From Pseudomonas putida NBRC 14164 (lineage in GTDB: Bacteria; Pseudomonadota; Gammaproteobacteria; Pseudomonadales; Pseudomonadaceae), in assembly GCF_000412675.1 (NCBI RefSeq), contig NC_021505.1:5636501-5700500 (forward strand): a stretch of DNA of 64,000 bases. Direction: 5' to 3'. This document shows, one piece after another, positions 35,747 to 46,116 of this stretch. Both the position numbers and the translations under genes were made by a program. The notes beneath the pieces are model-generated. The model was not told where the DNA came from. It was given only the letters and a program-made list of their open reading frames with translations, and did not search any database. The first letter of the stretch is position 1, and each line of letters starts with the position of its first letter.

Positions 35747-36178
35747 TCACGGGCGACTTCGCCAGAGCCACCAAAGACTCCAGACTTTAGCCCCTTCAGA
35801 GGCAACGACAAGGGTCAACCAAATCCACGTGCTGGTATCAGGCAATAGCAAAATCAAGGAAAACGATGGAATGATAAAGAAAATGCGAAAAGGGAATTGA
35901 ACACTAGCCAAGTAGACTCCGGAGACGTTCCCCAAGCAAAGCAATATACTGCTGGCGACAAGGGATAACTGGACGGCCAGGGCCATCCAAATCATGAACT
36001 CGAGACCTCCGCCCCACTGTTCCATATTTGCAAGGGCCGAATTGAAGTCACTCACAAAGGGCGTCACACCTCTGTTCAAGCTGTTGAATACCACGAGAGA
36101 AATGTAAAAAGCATCCATACCACCCCAAAGCAAACCGACCAACCGCGTTGACTTTGTCAAATCCATGCTCCAAGTCAT
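35747..36178 (-). CDS. Unrecognised four-helix membrane protein in accessory patch
   Basis: A 143-residue protein with four hydrophobic segments at about residues 12-32, 58-82, 90-110 and 115-140, aromatic-rich at the C-terminus (KVWSLWWLWRSRP). I do not recognise a family. Its ATG overlaps the stop of the preceding frame (36175) by four bases, so translation should be coupled. The region is AT-rich relative to the flanking putA and acyl-CoA dehydrogenase genes, which suggests acquisition. No terminator is seen downstream. Confidence 0.65.
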   Translation of the reverse strand: MTWSMDLTKSTRLVGLLWGGMDAFYISLVVFNSLNRGVTPFVSDFNSALANMEQWGGGLEFMIWMALAVQLSLVASSILLCLGNVSGVYLASVQFPFRIFFIIPSFSLILLLPDTSTWIWLTLVVASEGAKVWSLWWLWRSRP

Positions 36179-36543
36179 TTTTGTTTTAGCTCATACTCTT
36201 CGTTTGCGATTACTGGCCGCCAATGCCATGAAGCCCCCGATACATCCCAGGCATCATCAGCCTCCACGTAAACTTGCGTGACTTTCCGCTCCATACCATA
36301 TCTATAGTTCGCTGAAGACGATGCAACGTTGCGATCCTCAGCGCCCAACGGCACCCACTCCTGAGTTACCGTTCGCGTCGTATTCGCAAAATCTTTCCCT
36401 GACGACAAAAAGGCTCGACCTTCATCGCCTCTCGATACCAGGAAATTCGCAACAAAGGCAACACTCGATGCAATTTTATTAACGCGCATAGACGTGATCT
36501 TCCATTTGCCGGGACCACTTACGTCGGAGACAGTGTTAATCAA
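36175..36543 (-). CDS. Unrecognised soluble protein; start uncertain, possibly frameshifted
   Basis: A 122-codon frame from a TTG at 36543 that lacks a ribosome-binding site. The same frame is open further upstream to about 36615 and reads naturally there (EPFKPISIEENWYARICSR), but without an ATG or GTG. Together with the frame ending at 36600 it could be a single gene of ~230 residues broken by a frameshift in the 36600-36615 overlap. Visible parts include SSVAFVANFLVSRG and KVTQVYVEADDAWDVSG. No known domain is recognised. It is coupled to the membrane-protein gene by an ATGA overlap. Confidence 0.5.
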   Translation of the reverse strand: MINTVSDVSGPGKWKITSMRVNKIASSVAFVANFLVSRGDEGRAFLSSGKDFANTTRTVTQEWVPLGAEDRNVASSSANYRYGMERKVTQVYVEADDAWDVSGASWHWRPVIANEEYELKQK

Positions 36544-36599
36544 AAAATCGCCGTCATTTTTCCTACTACAAATTCTCGCATACCAATTCTCTTCGATAC

Positions 36600-36863
36600 T
36601 TATTGGCTTGAATGGTTCGTCTTAATCAGCATCCACTCGCCTGACGCAACCGGCGTGAGCGCTTTATCAATTTGATCGCTCACAAGGCTAACCGAGCTGT
36701 AATAGAGACCACACTCCTTCAAGAGCTCGGTTACACCACATACCTCCCGAACATAACCTCGACTTTTCAAGTTATCTCTAATTATCGAGACCGCAAAAAA
36801 TGGATCTTCGACCTTGCACAGTTCCTCCTTCCTGACGTCCGTCCAGCGAGTGAGCTTTTCCAT
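36600..36863 (-). CDS. Unrecognised small protein, first member of accessory unit
   Basis: An 87-residue frame (MEKLTRWTDVRKEELCKV...), with ATG at 36863 preceded by AGAGGA at 6-7 nt, the best ribosome-binding site of this patch. No signal peptide or membrane segment is seen. The frame ends at 36600 (TNHSSQ), exactly where the next frame becomes open, which fits either an operon of separate genes or one gene with a frameshift. Function unknown. Confidence 0.5.
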   Translation of the reverse strand: MEKLTRWTDVRKEELCKVEDPFFAVSIIRDNLKSRGYVREVCGVTELLKECGLYYSSVSLVSDQIDKALTPVASGEWMLIKTNHSSQ

Positions 36864-37101
36864 TGCCAATCCTCTATGCCAAAGACTGACATTTACATGG
36901 TTTAACTCAAGAAAGCCGCATGGCAACGTCCGAAAATGTTGTGGGAAATTTCTCTGCTTTGCATGGGAAACAAGATTTCAACGGATGCCAGACCGCTAGG
37001 TCTCATTGCACTTTCTAAACCCATATCACCCAAACCTATTAACCTCCCCCCACCCCACCCGATTCCCTACACTCGCAGCATCCCGCCTCAGGACCGCCAC
37101 C

Positions 37102-38904
37102 ATGCCCGAGACCCTGCTCAGCCCTCGAAACCTGGCCTTCGAACTCTACGAAGTGCTCGACGCCCAAGCCCTCACCCAGCGCCCGCGCTTCGCCGAGCAC
37201 AGCCGCGAAACCTTCGACGCGGCACTGGCTACCGCCCGCACCATCGCCGAAAAGTACTTCGCCCCGCACAACCGCAAGGCCGACGAAAACGAGCCGCGCT
37301 ACGTGGACGGCCGCGCGGAACTGATACCCGAGGTCAAGCCTGCCGTCGATGCCTTCCTCAAGGCCGGCTTCCTCAACGCCAATCGCGACTTCGAGGTCGG
37401 CGGCATGCAGCTGCCCAGCCTGGTTTCGCAGGCCTGCTTCGCACACTTCCAGGCTGCCAACGCCGGCACCACGGCCTACCCGTTCCTGACCATGGGCGCA
37501 GCCAACCTGATCGAGAGTTTCGGCACAGAGGAACAGAAACGCTTGTTCCTCCAGCCCATGATTGATGGCCGCTACTTCGGCACCATGGCACTGACCGAGC
37601 CCCACGCCGGCTCGTCTCTGGCCGACATCCGCACCCGTGCCGAACCTGCGGGCGACGGCAGCTACCGGCTCAAGGGCCACAAGATCTTCATCTCCGGGGG
37701 CGACCACGAACTGTCGGAAAACATCGTGCACATGGTGCTGGCCAAGCTGCCGGACGCACCGCCCGGGGTGAAAGGCATCTCGCTGTTCATCGTGCCCAAG
37801 TACCACGTAAACCCCGACGGCAGCCGTGGCCCCCGCAACGATGTACTGCTGGCCGGGCTGTTCCACAAGATGGGCTGGCGCGGCACTACCTCCACTGCGC
37901 TGAACTTCGGCGACAACGGCCAGTGCGTCGGGTACCTGGTCGGCCAGCCGCACCAGGGCCTGGCCTGCATGTTCCAGATGATGAACGAGGCACGCATCGG
38001 CGTTGGGATGGGCGCGGTGATGCTCGGATACGCCGGCTACCTGTATTCGCTGGAATATGCCCGCCAACGGCCGCAAGGCCGGCTGCCGGACAACAAAGAC
38101 CCACTCAGCCCGGCGGTGCCGATCATCGCGCACACCGATGTGAAACGTATGCTGCTTACACAGAAGGCGTACGTGGAAGGCGCCTTCGACCTGGGCCTTT
38201 ACGCCGCGCGCCTGTTCGACGATACCCACACCGCCGATGACGAAACGTCCCGCACACAAGCGCAGGCGCTGCTCGACCTGCTGACCCCGATCGTCAAATC
38301 CTGGCCCTCGACGTTCTGCCTCAAGGCCAACGAACTGGCGATCCAGATTCTCGGTGGCCACGGCTATACTCGCGAATACCCGGTGGAACAGTACTACCGC
38401 GACAATCGCCTGAACCCGATCCACGAGGGCACCGAAGGCATCCAGTCACTCGACTTGCTCGGCCGCAAGCTGGCACAGAACCATGGTGCCGGGCTCAAGC
38501 AACTGATCCGCCTGATCGCCACCACTGGCGAACGTGCAAGCCACCACCCCAAACTCGACCCACTGCGCCAGCCACTGGAGCAACTGGTCAACCGCCTGCA
38601 GGCCGTGACCCTGGCCCTGCTCGGCGACATGGCCCAAGGCGAAGTCGCTGGTGCCCTGGCAAACTCGGCCTTGTACCTAAAGGCCTTCGGCCATTGCGTG
38701 ATCGGCTGGCGCTGGCTGGAACAGGCCATTCACGCCGAGCTTGGCCTGCAGAAAGGTCACCCTGCCGATCGCGACTTCTATCAGGGCAAGCTGCAGGCCG
38801 CGCGTTATTTCCTGACCTGGGAAGTACCGGGCTGCCATAATGAGCTGGCATTGCTAGAGGCGCGCGACGACACTTGCCTCACCATGCAGGACGAGTGGTT
38901 CTAA
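37102..38904 (+). CDS. Acyl-CoA dehydrogenase (600-residue class)
   Basis: FAD-dependent acyl-CoA dehydrogenase of 600 residues, longer than the ~380-residue short forms and carrying the N- and C-terminal extensions typical of the class with the PF12806 C-terminal domain. FAD and substrate motifs include MALTEPHAGSSLADI and YVEGAFDLGLY. The catalytic glutamate is expected in NPIHEGTEGIQSLD (near residue 450). AGGA precedes the ATG at 37102. It probably acts in beta-oxidation of fatty or aryl-acyl CoAs. It is followed closely by a TldD-like gene. Confidence 0.93.
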   Translation: MPETLLSPRNLAFELYEVLDAQALTQRPRFAEHSRETFDAALATARTIAEKYFAPHNRKADENEPRYVDGRAELIPEVKPAVDAFLKAGFLNANRDFEVGGMQLPSLVSQACFAHFQAANAGTTAYPFLTMGAANLIESFGTEEQKRLFLQPMIDGRYFGTMALTEPHAGSSLADIRTRAEPAGDGSYRLKGHKIFISGGDHELSENIVHMVLAKLPDAPPGVKGISLFIVPKYHVNPDGSRGPRNDVLLAGLFHKMGWRGTTSTALNFGDNGQCVGYLVGQPHQGLACMFQMMNEARIGVGMGAVMLGYAGYLYSLEYARQRPQGRLPDNKDPLSPAVPIIAHTDVKRMLLTQKAYVEGAFDLGLYAARLFDDTHTADDETSRTQAQALLDLLTPIVKSWPSTFCLKANELAIQILGGHGYTREYPVEQYYRDNRLNPIHEGTEGIQSLDLLGRKLAQNHGAGLKQLIRLIATTGERASHHPKLDPLRQPLEQLVNRLQAVTLALLGDMAQGEVAGALANSALYLKAFGHCVIGWRWLEQAIHAELGLQKGHPADRDFYQGKLQAARYFLTWEVPGCHNELALLEARDDTCLTMQDEWF

Positions 38905-38936
38905 GGGGGAGCCACCGTGTACACGGAGGCTTTTGC

Positions 38937-40379
38937 ATGTTCGATTCCAGCGCCCTGCTGCGCCAGCGCTTTGCCGCGCTGCGCAGTACGGCCGAGTTGT
39001 TTTCCCTGCGCCATGTGAAACAGTCGCACCAGGCGCTGTCGGTTCGCCGCAATGTCGCCGAGCCACCTTTCTTCAGCCAGGACGAAGGCGCCATGCTCAC
39101 CGTGCGGGTCAATGGCGTGGAGGCCTATGCGGCCACCGCCGACCTCTCCCAGGCTGGCCTGCAACGCGCATTGGAACAAGCCGAGGCGCTGGCCCGGCAG
39201 ATTGCCCGACACAGCCTGCTGGACCTGCGCAACCAGCCGGTGACCAGCGCACGCCACGACCATATCTCGCCCAACTTCGACCAGCCCGTCCCCTCCCTCG
39301 CCGACTGCCTTGGCCTGCTCGCCGCCGAATCGGCCAGCGTGCCCAAGGACAGCCGCCTGGTGGACTGGCAGGCCAGTCTGGGCCTGAGCCTGGTGGAGCA
39401 AACCTACCTGAACTCCGCGGGCGCCGAACTGCGGCACGCACAGCGTTTCCTGTTCCCGGGGCTGGGCGTAACCGCCAGCGATGGCCAGGACAGCCAGAGC
39501 CGCAGCCTGGGCCGCGACAACTTCGGCCAGCAGGGCGGTTTCGAGATCATCGAGCGCTGCGGGCTGGTCGGCGCCGCCCGGCAGGTGGCCGACGAGGCAC
39601 TGCAACTGCTGCTGGCCCCCAACACCCCCAGCGGCCCGCGCGACCTGCTGCTGATGCCCGACCAGATGATGCTGCAGATCCACGAGTCCATCGGCCACCC
39701 GCTGGAGATGGACCGCATCCTCGGCGACGAGCGCAACTACGCGGGCACCAGCTTCGTCAAAGCCAGCGACTTCGGCCACCTGCAGTACGGCTCCAGCCTG
39801 TTGAACGTGACCTTCGACCCGACCATCGGCGAAGAACTGGCCAGCTACAGCTTTGATGATGACGGCACCCCGGCCAGCAAGCAGTTCCTGATCCGCGACG
39901 GCCTGCTGCTGCGCCCACTGGGCGGCGCGCTGTCGCAGTTCCGTTCTGGCCTGGACGGCGTGGCCAACAGCCGCGCCTGTGGCTGGAACCGTGCACCGAT
40001 CGACCGCATGGCCAACCTCAACATCGAACCGGGTGATCAGAGCCTGGAGCAACTGGTGCAAGGCATCGAGCACGGCATCCTGATGCGTACCAACCGCTCG
40101 TGGTCCATCGATGATGCGCGCAACAAGTTCCAGTTCGGCTGTGAATATGGCCAGTTGATTGAAAACGGCGAGCTCAAGGGCATCGTCAAGAACCCCAACT
40201 ACCGCGGCATCTCCGCGCAGTTCTGGCGCAACCTGTCGGCCGTCGGCGACCGCAGTACCTTCCAGGTACTGGGCACGCCCAACTGTGGCAAAGGCGAACC
40301 TAACCAGGTGGTGCGGGTCGGCCATGCCTCGCCGGCCTGCGTATTCCGCCAGATCGATGTATTCGGAGGAGACGCCTGA
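38937..40379 (+). CDS. TldD-like metallopeptidase (second-copy type)
   Basis: A 480-residue protein of the TldD/PmbA family. The zinc motif H-E-x3-H is intact (QIHESIGHPLEMDRI, near residue 245), which marks the catalytic partner of the TldD/TldE heterodimer. GGAGG precedes the ATG at 38937. It lies 32 bp after the acyl-CoA dehydrogenase gene and ends inside the start of a TldE-like gene (TGATG). Classic TldD/E degrades or matures small unfolded peptides such as CcdA or microcin B17. The substrate of this pair is unknown. Confidence 0.88.
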   Translation: MFDSSALLRQRFAALRSTAELFSLRHVKQSHQALSVRRNVAEPPFFSQDEGAMLTVRVNGVEAYAATADLSQAGLQRALEQAEALARQIARHSLLDLRNQPVTSARHDHISPNFDQPVPSLADCLGLLAAESASVPKDSRLVDWQASLGLSLVEQTYLNSAGAELRHAQRFLFPGLGVTASDGQDSQSRSLGRDNFGQQGGFEIIERCGLVGAARQVADEALQLLLAPNTPSGPRDLLLMPDQMMLQIHESIGHPLEMDRILGDERNYAGTSFVKASDFGHLQYGSSLLNVTFDPTIGEELASYSFDDDGTPASKQFLIRDGLLLRPLGGALSQFRSGLDGVANSRACGWNRAPIDRMANLNIEPGDQSLEQLVQGIEHGILMRTNRSWSIDDARNKFQFGCEYGQLIENGELKGIVKNPNYRGISAQFWRNLSAVGDRSTFQVLGTPNCGKGEPNQVVRVGHASPACVFRQIDVFGGDA

Positions 40380-41698
40380 TGAAGCACGCTTTCGAAACGC
40401 TTGTCGGGGATGTACGCGCTGCCCTGCAAGCAGGCGAGCAGTTCACCCTCGGCTACAGCGCAGAACAGTCGCAGTTCGTGCGGTTGAACCACGCCAAGGT
40501 GCGCCAGGCCGGTGAAGTGAGCCAGGCAAGCGCGCAACTGCGGCTGGTGCGCGATGGCCGCCAGGCGGAACAGCAAGTGACCTTGAGTGGCGACGTGCAA
40601 CTGGACCGCCAGCGCCTGAGCGATGCCCTTGAGCAACTGCGCCACACCTTGCCGTTGCTGGCCCTCGACCCGTACCTGCGCCTGGACGAAAGCGCCTGGC
40701 ACAGCCACAGCCTGCTGGACCATCCCCTGCCCGCACTGGACGAGGTACTGGCCCTGCTCGACCGTGAAGCTGGCGACCTGGACCTGGTCGGCATCTACGC
40801 CGCCGGCCCGATCTGCCGGGGCTTTGCCAGTTCGTTCGGGGCCTTTGGCTGGCACCAGGCCAACAGCTTCAACTTTGACTGGAGCCTGTTCCACGAAAAC
40901 GGCCAGGCGGTGAAGGCCAACTATGCCGGCCAGCAGTGGAGCGCCGACGACTTCACCGAGCGCCTGCGCCAGGCACGTGAACAACTGGGCTTCCTCGGCC
41001 GCCCGGCAGTTACCCTCAAGCCTGGCAGCTACCGAGCCTACCTGGCGCCTGCGGCCATGGACGAAATCGCCGGCATGCTGTGCTGGGGCGGTTTTTCCGC
41101 ACAGGCCCTCGCCACCGGCAACAGCGCCTTGCAGCGCCTGTACAACGGCGATGCACGGTTAAGCCCGCTGGTGAGCTTCACCGAGCAGGTCAGCGGCTCG
41201 CTAAGCCCGGCGTTTTCCGATGAAGGGGCGCCACGCCTGGATGTGCCGTTGATCCAGCAAGGCGCGGCGCAGCAACGCTTGATCTGCGCACGCAGCGCGG
41301 TCGAGTTCGAGCTGCTGGCCAATGGCGCCGACAGCTACGAGTCGCCCTGCGCGCTCAGCCTGGCGCCAGGCAACCTGGCCAATGAGCAGGTCCTTGAGCG
41401 GCTTGGCACCGGGCTGTACATCAGCAACCTGTGGTACCTGAACTACTCTGACCTGCCTGCAGCACGCATGACCGGGCTGACCCGCTTCGCCACCTTCTGG
41501 GTGGAAAACGGGCAGATCCAAGGGCCGGTAAGCACCATGCGCTTCGATGACAGCCTGTACAGTTTGCTGGGCAACCAGCTGGAGGACCTGACCCAGGAGC
41601 GCGAGATGATCTTGTCGACCAGTACCTATGGCCAGCGCAGTACCGGGTCGAGCCATTTGCCCGGGGCACTGGTCAAAGGCCTGACCCTGACATTGTGA
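40379..41698 (+). CDS. TldE/PmbA-like partner protein
   Basis: A 439-residue TldD/PmbA-family member without the HExxxH motif, as expected for the non-catalytic TldE half. It starts with ATG sharing its A with the TGA of the TldD-like gene, and GGAGGA lies just upstream, so equimolar production is likely. Conserved C-terminal segments include GLYISNLWYLNYSDLPAARMTGLTRFATFWVENG. It ends before a REP pair, so the acyl-CoA dehydrogenase, TldD-like and TldE-like genes may be one transcript. Confidence 0.87.
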   Translation: MKHAFETLVGDVRAALQAGEQFTLGYSAEQSQFVRLNHAKVRQAGEVSQASAQLRLVRDGRQAEQQVTLSGDVQLDRQRLSDALEQLRHTLPLLALDPYLRLDESAWHSHSLLDHPLPALDEVLALLDREAGDLDLVGIYAAGPICRGFASSFGAFGWHQANSFNFDWSLFHENGQAVKANYAGQQWSADDFTERLRQAREQLGFLGRPAVTLKPGSYRAYLAPAAMDEIAGMLCWGGFSAQALATGNSALQRLYNGDARLSPLVSFTEQVSGSLSPAFSDEGAPRLDVPLIQQGAAQQRLICARSAVEFELLANGADSYESPCALSLAPGNLANEQVLERLGTGLYISNLWYLNYSDLPAARMTGLTRFATFWVENGQIQGPVSTMRFDDSLYSLLGNQLEDLTQEREMILSTSTYGQRSTGSSHLPGALVKGLTLTL

Positions 41699-41711
41699 CT
41701 GGACTTGCCGG

Positions 41712-41801
41712 CCCTTTCGCGGCTTAAGCCGCTCCCACAGGATTTCCACTGCCCGCAAATGTAGTGATATCCCTGTGGGAGCGGCTTTAGCCGCGAAAGG
41801 G
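41712..41801. repeat. REP inverted pair
   Basis: Arms CCCTTTCGCGGCTTAAGCCG and its complement, each followed by the CTCCCACAGGAT core, flank a ~25-bp loop. It ends the TldE-like gene and runs into the leader of the MFS gene. Confidence 0.86.
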
Positions 41802-41825
41802 GCGGCACTGACAAACGAGGAAGTC

Positions 41826-43253
41826 ATGCCTGAGCGCACCCCGCTGGACCCCGTCACCGCCCGCTGGATCCCCTGGGTGGTGGCCATCGCTTTCTTCATG
41901 CAGTCCCTGGACGGCACCATCCTCAACACCGCGCTGCCGGCCATGGCCCGCTCGCTGTCCGAAGACCCGCTGCGCATGCAAGGCGTGATCATCGCCTACA
42001 TGCTCACCGTGGCCCTGCTGATCCCGGCTTCGGGCTGGATCGCCGACCGTTTTGGCACCAAGCGCATCTTCTTCAGCGCCATCCTGCTGTTCAGCTTCGG
42101 CTCGCTACTGTGCGCCGCAGCCAACAGCCTCGGCTTCCTGATCTTCGCCCGCGTCGTCCAGGGCCTGGGCGGTGCACTGATGCTGCCGGTCGGGCGGCTG
42201 GTGGTGCTGCGCGCCTACCCGCGCAGCGAGCTGGTGCGGATCATGAGCTTCATCACCATCCCTGGCCTGCTCGGACCACTGCTGGGGCCAACCGTCGGCG
42301 GCTGGCTGGTGGAAATCCTCAGCTGGCACTGGATCTTCCTGCTCAACCTGCCAGTCGGCCTGATCGGCTGCATTGCCGTCTGGAAGTTCATCCCGGACCT
42401 GCGCGGTGCCGAACGAACCTCGTTCGACGGCCCGGGGTTCCTGTTGTTTGGCGCAGCGATGGTATTGATCACCATCGCCATGGAAGGCCTGGGAGAGTTG
42501 CACCTGCCGCACCTGCGGGTGATGTTGCTGCTGTTCGCCGGCATGGCCTGCCTGGCCGCCTACTGGCTGCGCGCGGGGCGCGACCCGGAGCCGCTGTTCT
42601 CGCCCAGCCTGTTCCGCGTGCGTACCTTCGCCATCGGCATCCTCGGCAACCTGTTCGCCCGCCTGGGCAGCGGCGCACTGCCGTTCCTGGTGCCGTTGCT
42701 GCTGCAGGTGGCACTGGGCTACTCACCCGCCCAGGCCGGTATGAGCATGATCCCGCTGGCGGCAGCGGCCATGCTGGCCAAGTCTGTCGCAAGGCCGCTG
42801 ATCGAGCGCTTCGGCTACCGCATCATCCTCACCGGCAACACCTTGTTGCTGGGCCTGCTGCTGGCCAGCCTCGGCCTGGTCGATGAGCAGACACCCTACG
42901 CAGTGCTGCTGATCCAGCTGGGCCTGCTGGGCGCGGTCAACTCCATGCAGTTCACGGCCATGAACACGGTAACCCTGATCGACCTCGATGACGCCAGCGC
43001 CAGCAGCGGCAACAGCCTGCTGTCGGTGGTCGCACAATTGGCGCTGAGCCTGGGCGTGGCCTGTGCCGGCGCCTTGCTTGGAGGCTTTACCGCCGCCGGT
43101 AGCGCCGAGGGTGTGGAAAGCACCCTGGGCGCCTTCCAGTTGACGTTTGTCACCATCGGCGTGATGGCCATGCTGGCGGCAGCGATCTTCCTGCAACTGG
43201 CGCCGACGGACGGAAGGCGTGCCCGTCGTCCGGAACAACACATGGAACCGTAG
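41826..43253 (+). CDS. mdtD: DHA2-family MFS multidrug exporter (MdtD-like)
   Basis: A 475-residue inner membrane transporter with about 14 helices. Helix 1 has the family pattern FFMQSLDGTILNTALPAMA, and the A-motif between helices 2 and 3 reads GWIADRFGTKR. The C-motif region GLLGPLLGPTVGGWL marks an antiporter. AGGAA precedes the ATG at 41826. It lacks an adjacent membrane-fusion gene. It likely exports drugs or metabolites using the proton gradient; the substrate is not predictable. Confidence 0.88.
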   Translation: MPERTPLDPVTARWIPWVVAIAFFMQSLDGTILNTALPAMARSLSEDPLRMQGVIIAYMLTVALLIPASGWIADRFGTKRIFFSAILLFSFGSLLCAAANSLGFLIFARVVQGLGGALMLPVGRLVVLRAYPRSELVRIMSFITIPGLLGPLLGPTVGGWLVEILSWHWIFLLNLPVGLIGCIAVWKFIPDLRGAERTSFDGPGFLLFGAAMVLITIAMEGLGELHLPHLRVMLLLFAGMACLAAYWLRAGRDPEPLFSPSLFRVRTFAIGILGNLFARLGSGALPFLVPLLLQVALGYSPAQAGMSMIPLAAAAMLAKSVARPLIERFGYRIILTGNTLLLGLLLASLGLVDEQTPYAVLLIQLGLLGAVNSMQFTAMNTVTLIDLDDASASSGNSLLSVVAQLALSLGVACAGALLGGFTAAGSAEGVESTLGAFQLTFVTIGVMAMLAAAIFLQLAPTDGRRARRPEQHMEP

Positions 43254-43318
43254 GGCTAATGGCCACGAGGCTGGTAGACTGTGCGGCATTTTTTCGCTTC
43301 GCAACGCAGGCCCGCCTC

Positions 43319-44704
<1,386 letters not shown>

Positions 44705-44712
44705 CATTTTTT

Positions 44713-44829
44713 GGGGCTGCTCTGCAGCCCATCGCCGGCAAGCCAGCTCCCACAGGATCACCACAGGCCTCAGGCTTGTGCACGGCCTGTGGGAGCTGGC
44801 TTGCCGGCGATGGGCCGCACAGCGGCCCC
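44713..44829. repeat. REP inverted pair
   Basis: Long arms GGGGCTGC...GCAGCCCATCGCC and the CTCCCACAGG core are mirrored by CCTGTGGGAG...GCCGCACAGCGGCCCC. It begins 9 bp after the dbpA stop and probably ends that transcript. Confidence 0.88.
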
Positions 44830-44851
44830 AAACAACCCATGAGGTAACACC

Positions 44852-46033
44852 GTGCACTCCACCGACGTGATCATCCTCGGCGCCGGCGCCGCCGGCCTGA
44901 TGTGCGCCCAGCTCAGCGCCCGCCGTGGCCGCCGGGTGCTGCTGCTCGACCACGCCAACAAGCCGGGCAAGAAAATCCTCATGTCCGGCGGCGGGCGCTG
45001 CAACTTCACCAACATGTACACCGAGCCCGCCAACTTCCTGTCGCACAATGCGCACTTCTGCAAGTCGGCCCTGGCCCGCTATACCCAGTGGGACTTCATC
45101 GAGCTGGTGTGCAAGCACGGCGTGGCGTACCACGAGAAGAAGCTCGGCCAGCTGTTCTGCGACAACAAGGCCAGCGACATCCTCGACATGCTGCTGGCCG
45201 AATGCGACGAGGCCGGCGCCGAGATCCGCATGCACACCAGCATCGAACACATCGAGAAGACCGAAAGCGGCTACCTGCTGCAGACCAGCGGCGGCCAGTT
45301 CGCCTGCCAGTCGCTGGTGATCGCCACCGGCGGCCTGTCGATCCCGACCCTGGGCGCCACCGGCTTCGGCTACCAGGTGGCGCGCCAGTTTGGCCACACC
45401 CTGCTGCCAACCCGCGCCGGGCTGGTGCCGTTCACCATCACCGAGCCCCAGCTCAAGGCACTGTGCACCGAGTTGTCCGGTACCTCGCTGGACTGCACCG
45501 CCAGCTGCAACGGCACCAGCTTCCGCGAGAACCTGCTGTTCACCCACCGCGGGCTGAGCGGCCCGGCGATCCTGCAGATTTCGTCGTTCTGGGAAGCCGG
45601 TGACACGGTCGAAATCAACCTGCTGCCGGACCGCGATGCGCTCACCTGGCTGCAACAGATGCAGGCCGAACGTGCCAACGCCGAACTGAAGACCGTGCTG
45701 GGCGAGGTATTCACCCGCAAGCTGGCCAACCTGCTGGCCGAGCAATGGTTCGAGTCCAGGCCGATGAAGCAGTACACCCCGGCGGAACTGGCGCAAATCG
45801 CCGAAAAACTGGCGAACTGGCAAGTGGTGCCGGCCGGCACCGAAGGCTACCGCACCGCCGAAGTGACCTTGGGCGGCGTGGATACCCGCGAAGTGTCGTC
45901 CAAGACCATGGAATCGCTGAAAAGCCCCGGGCTGTACTTCATCGGGGAAGTGCTGGATGTCACTGGCCACCTGGGCGGTTTCAACTTCCAGTGGGCCTGG
46001 GCATCAGCCAACGCCGCGGCGCAGTTCGTGTAG
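44852..46033 (+). CDS. BaiN/RdsA-like NAD(P)/FAD-dependent oxidoreductase (HI0933 family)
   Basis: A 393-residue flavoprotein of the HI0933/YhiN family. The FAD-binding start is VIILGAGAAGLMCAQLSARRG, followed by the family hallmark GKKILMSGGGRCNFTN. The C-terminus contains GGVDTREVSSKTMESLKSPGLYFIGEVLDVTG. It begins with GTG at 44852 after GAGG. Family members have been linked to reduction of conjugated double bonds, but the physiological substrate in pseudomonads is unknown. Confidence 0.9.
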   Translation: MHSTDVIILGAGAAGLMCAQLSARRGRRVLLLDHANKPGKKILMSGGGRCNFTNMYTEPANFLSHNAHFCKSALARYTQWDFIELVCKHGVAYHEKKLGQLFCDNKASDILDMLLAECDEAGAEIRMHTSIEHIEKTESGYLLQTSGGQFACQSLVIATGGLSIPTLGATGFGYQVARQFGHTLLPTRAGLVPFTITEPQLKALCTELSGTSLDCTASCNGTSFRENLLFTHRGLSGPAILQISSFWEAGDTVEINLLPDRDALTWLQQMQAERANAELKTVLGEVFTRKLANLLAEQWFESRPMKQYTPAELAQIAEKLANWQVVPAGTEGYRTAEVTLGGVDTREVSSKTMESLKSPGLYFIGEVLDVTGHLGGFNFQWAWASANAAAQFV

Positions 46034-46116
46034 AGTAGAATCCATTCAGCAGCACGGAACGCTTCTTGCTGGCCCGTGCTGCAATGCATTCTTCGCTCAC
46101 TGCCTAGCAGGCCATC

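Noticed and set aside
36902..37050. A small minus-strand frame of ~40-50 codons before the accessory unit
   Set aside because: A GGAGG lies upstream, but the candidate starts (TTG/ATG) are ambiguous and no homology is recognised. It may be a leader peptide, but support is too weak.
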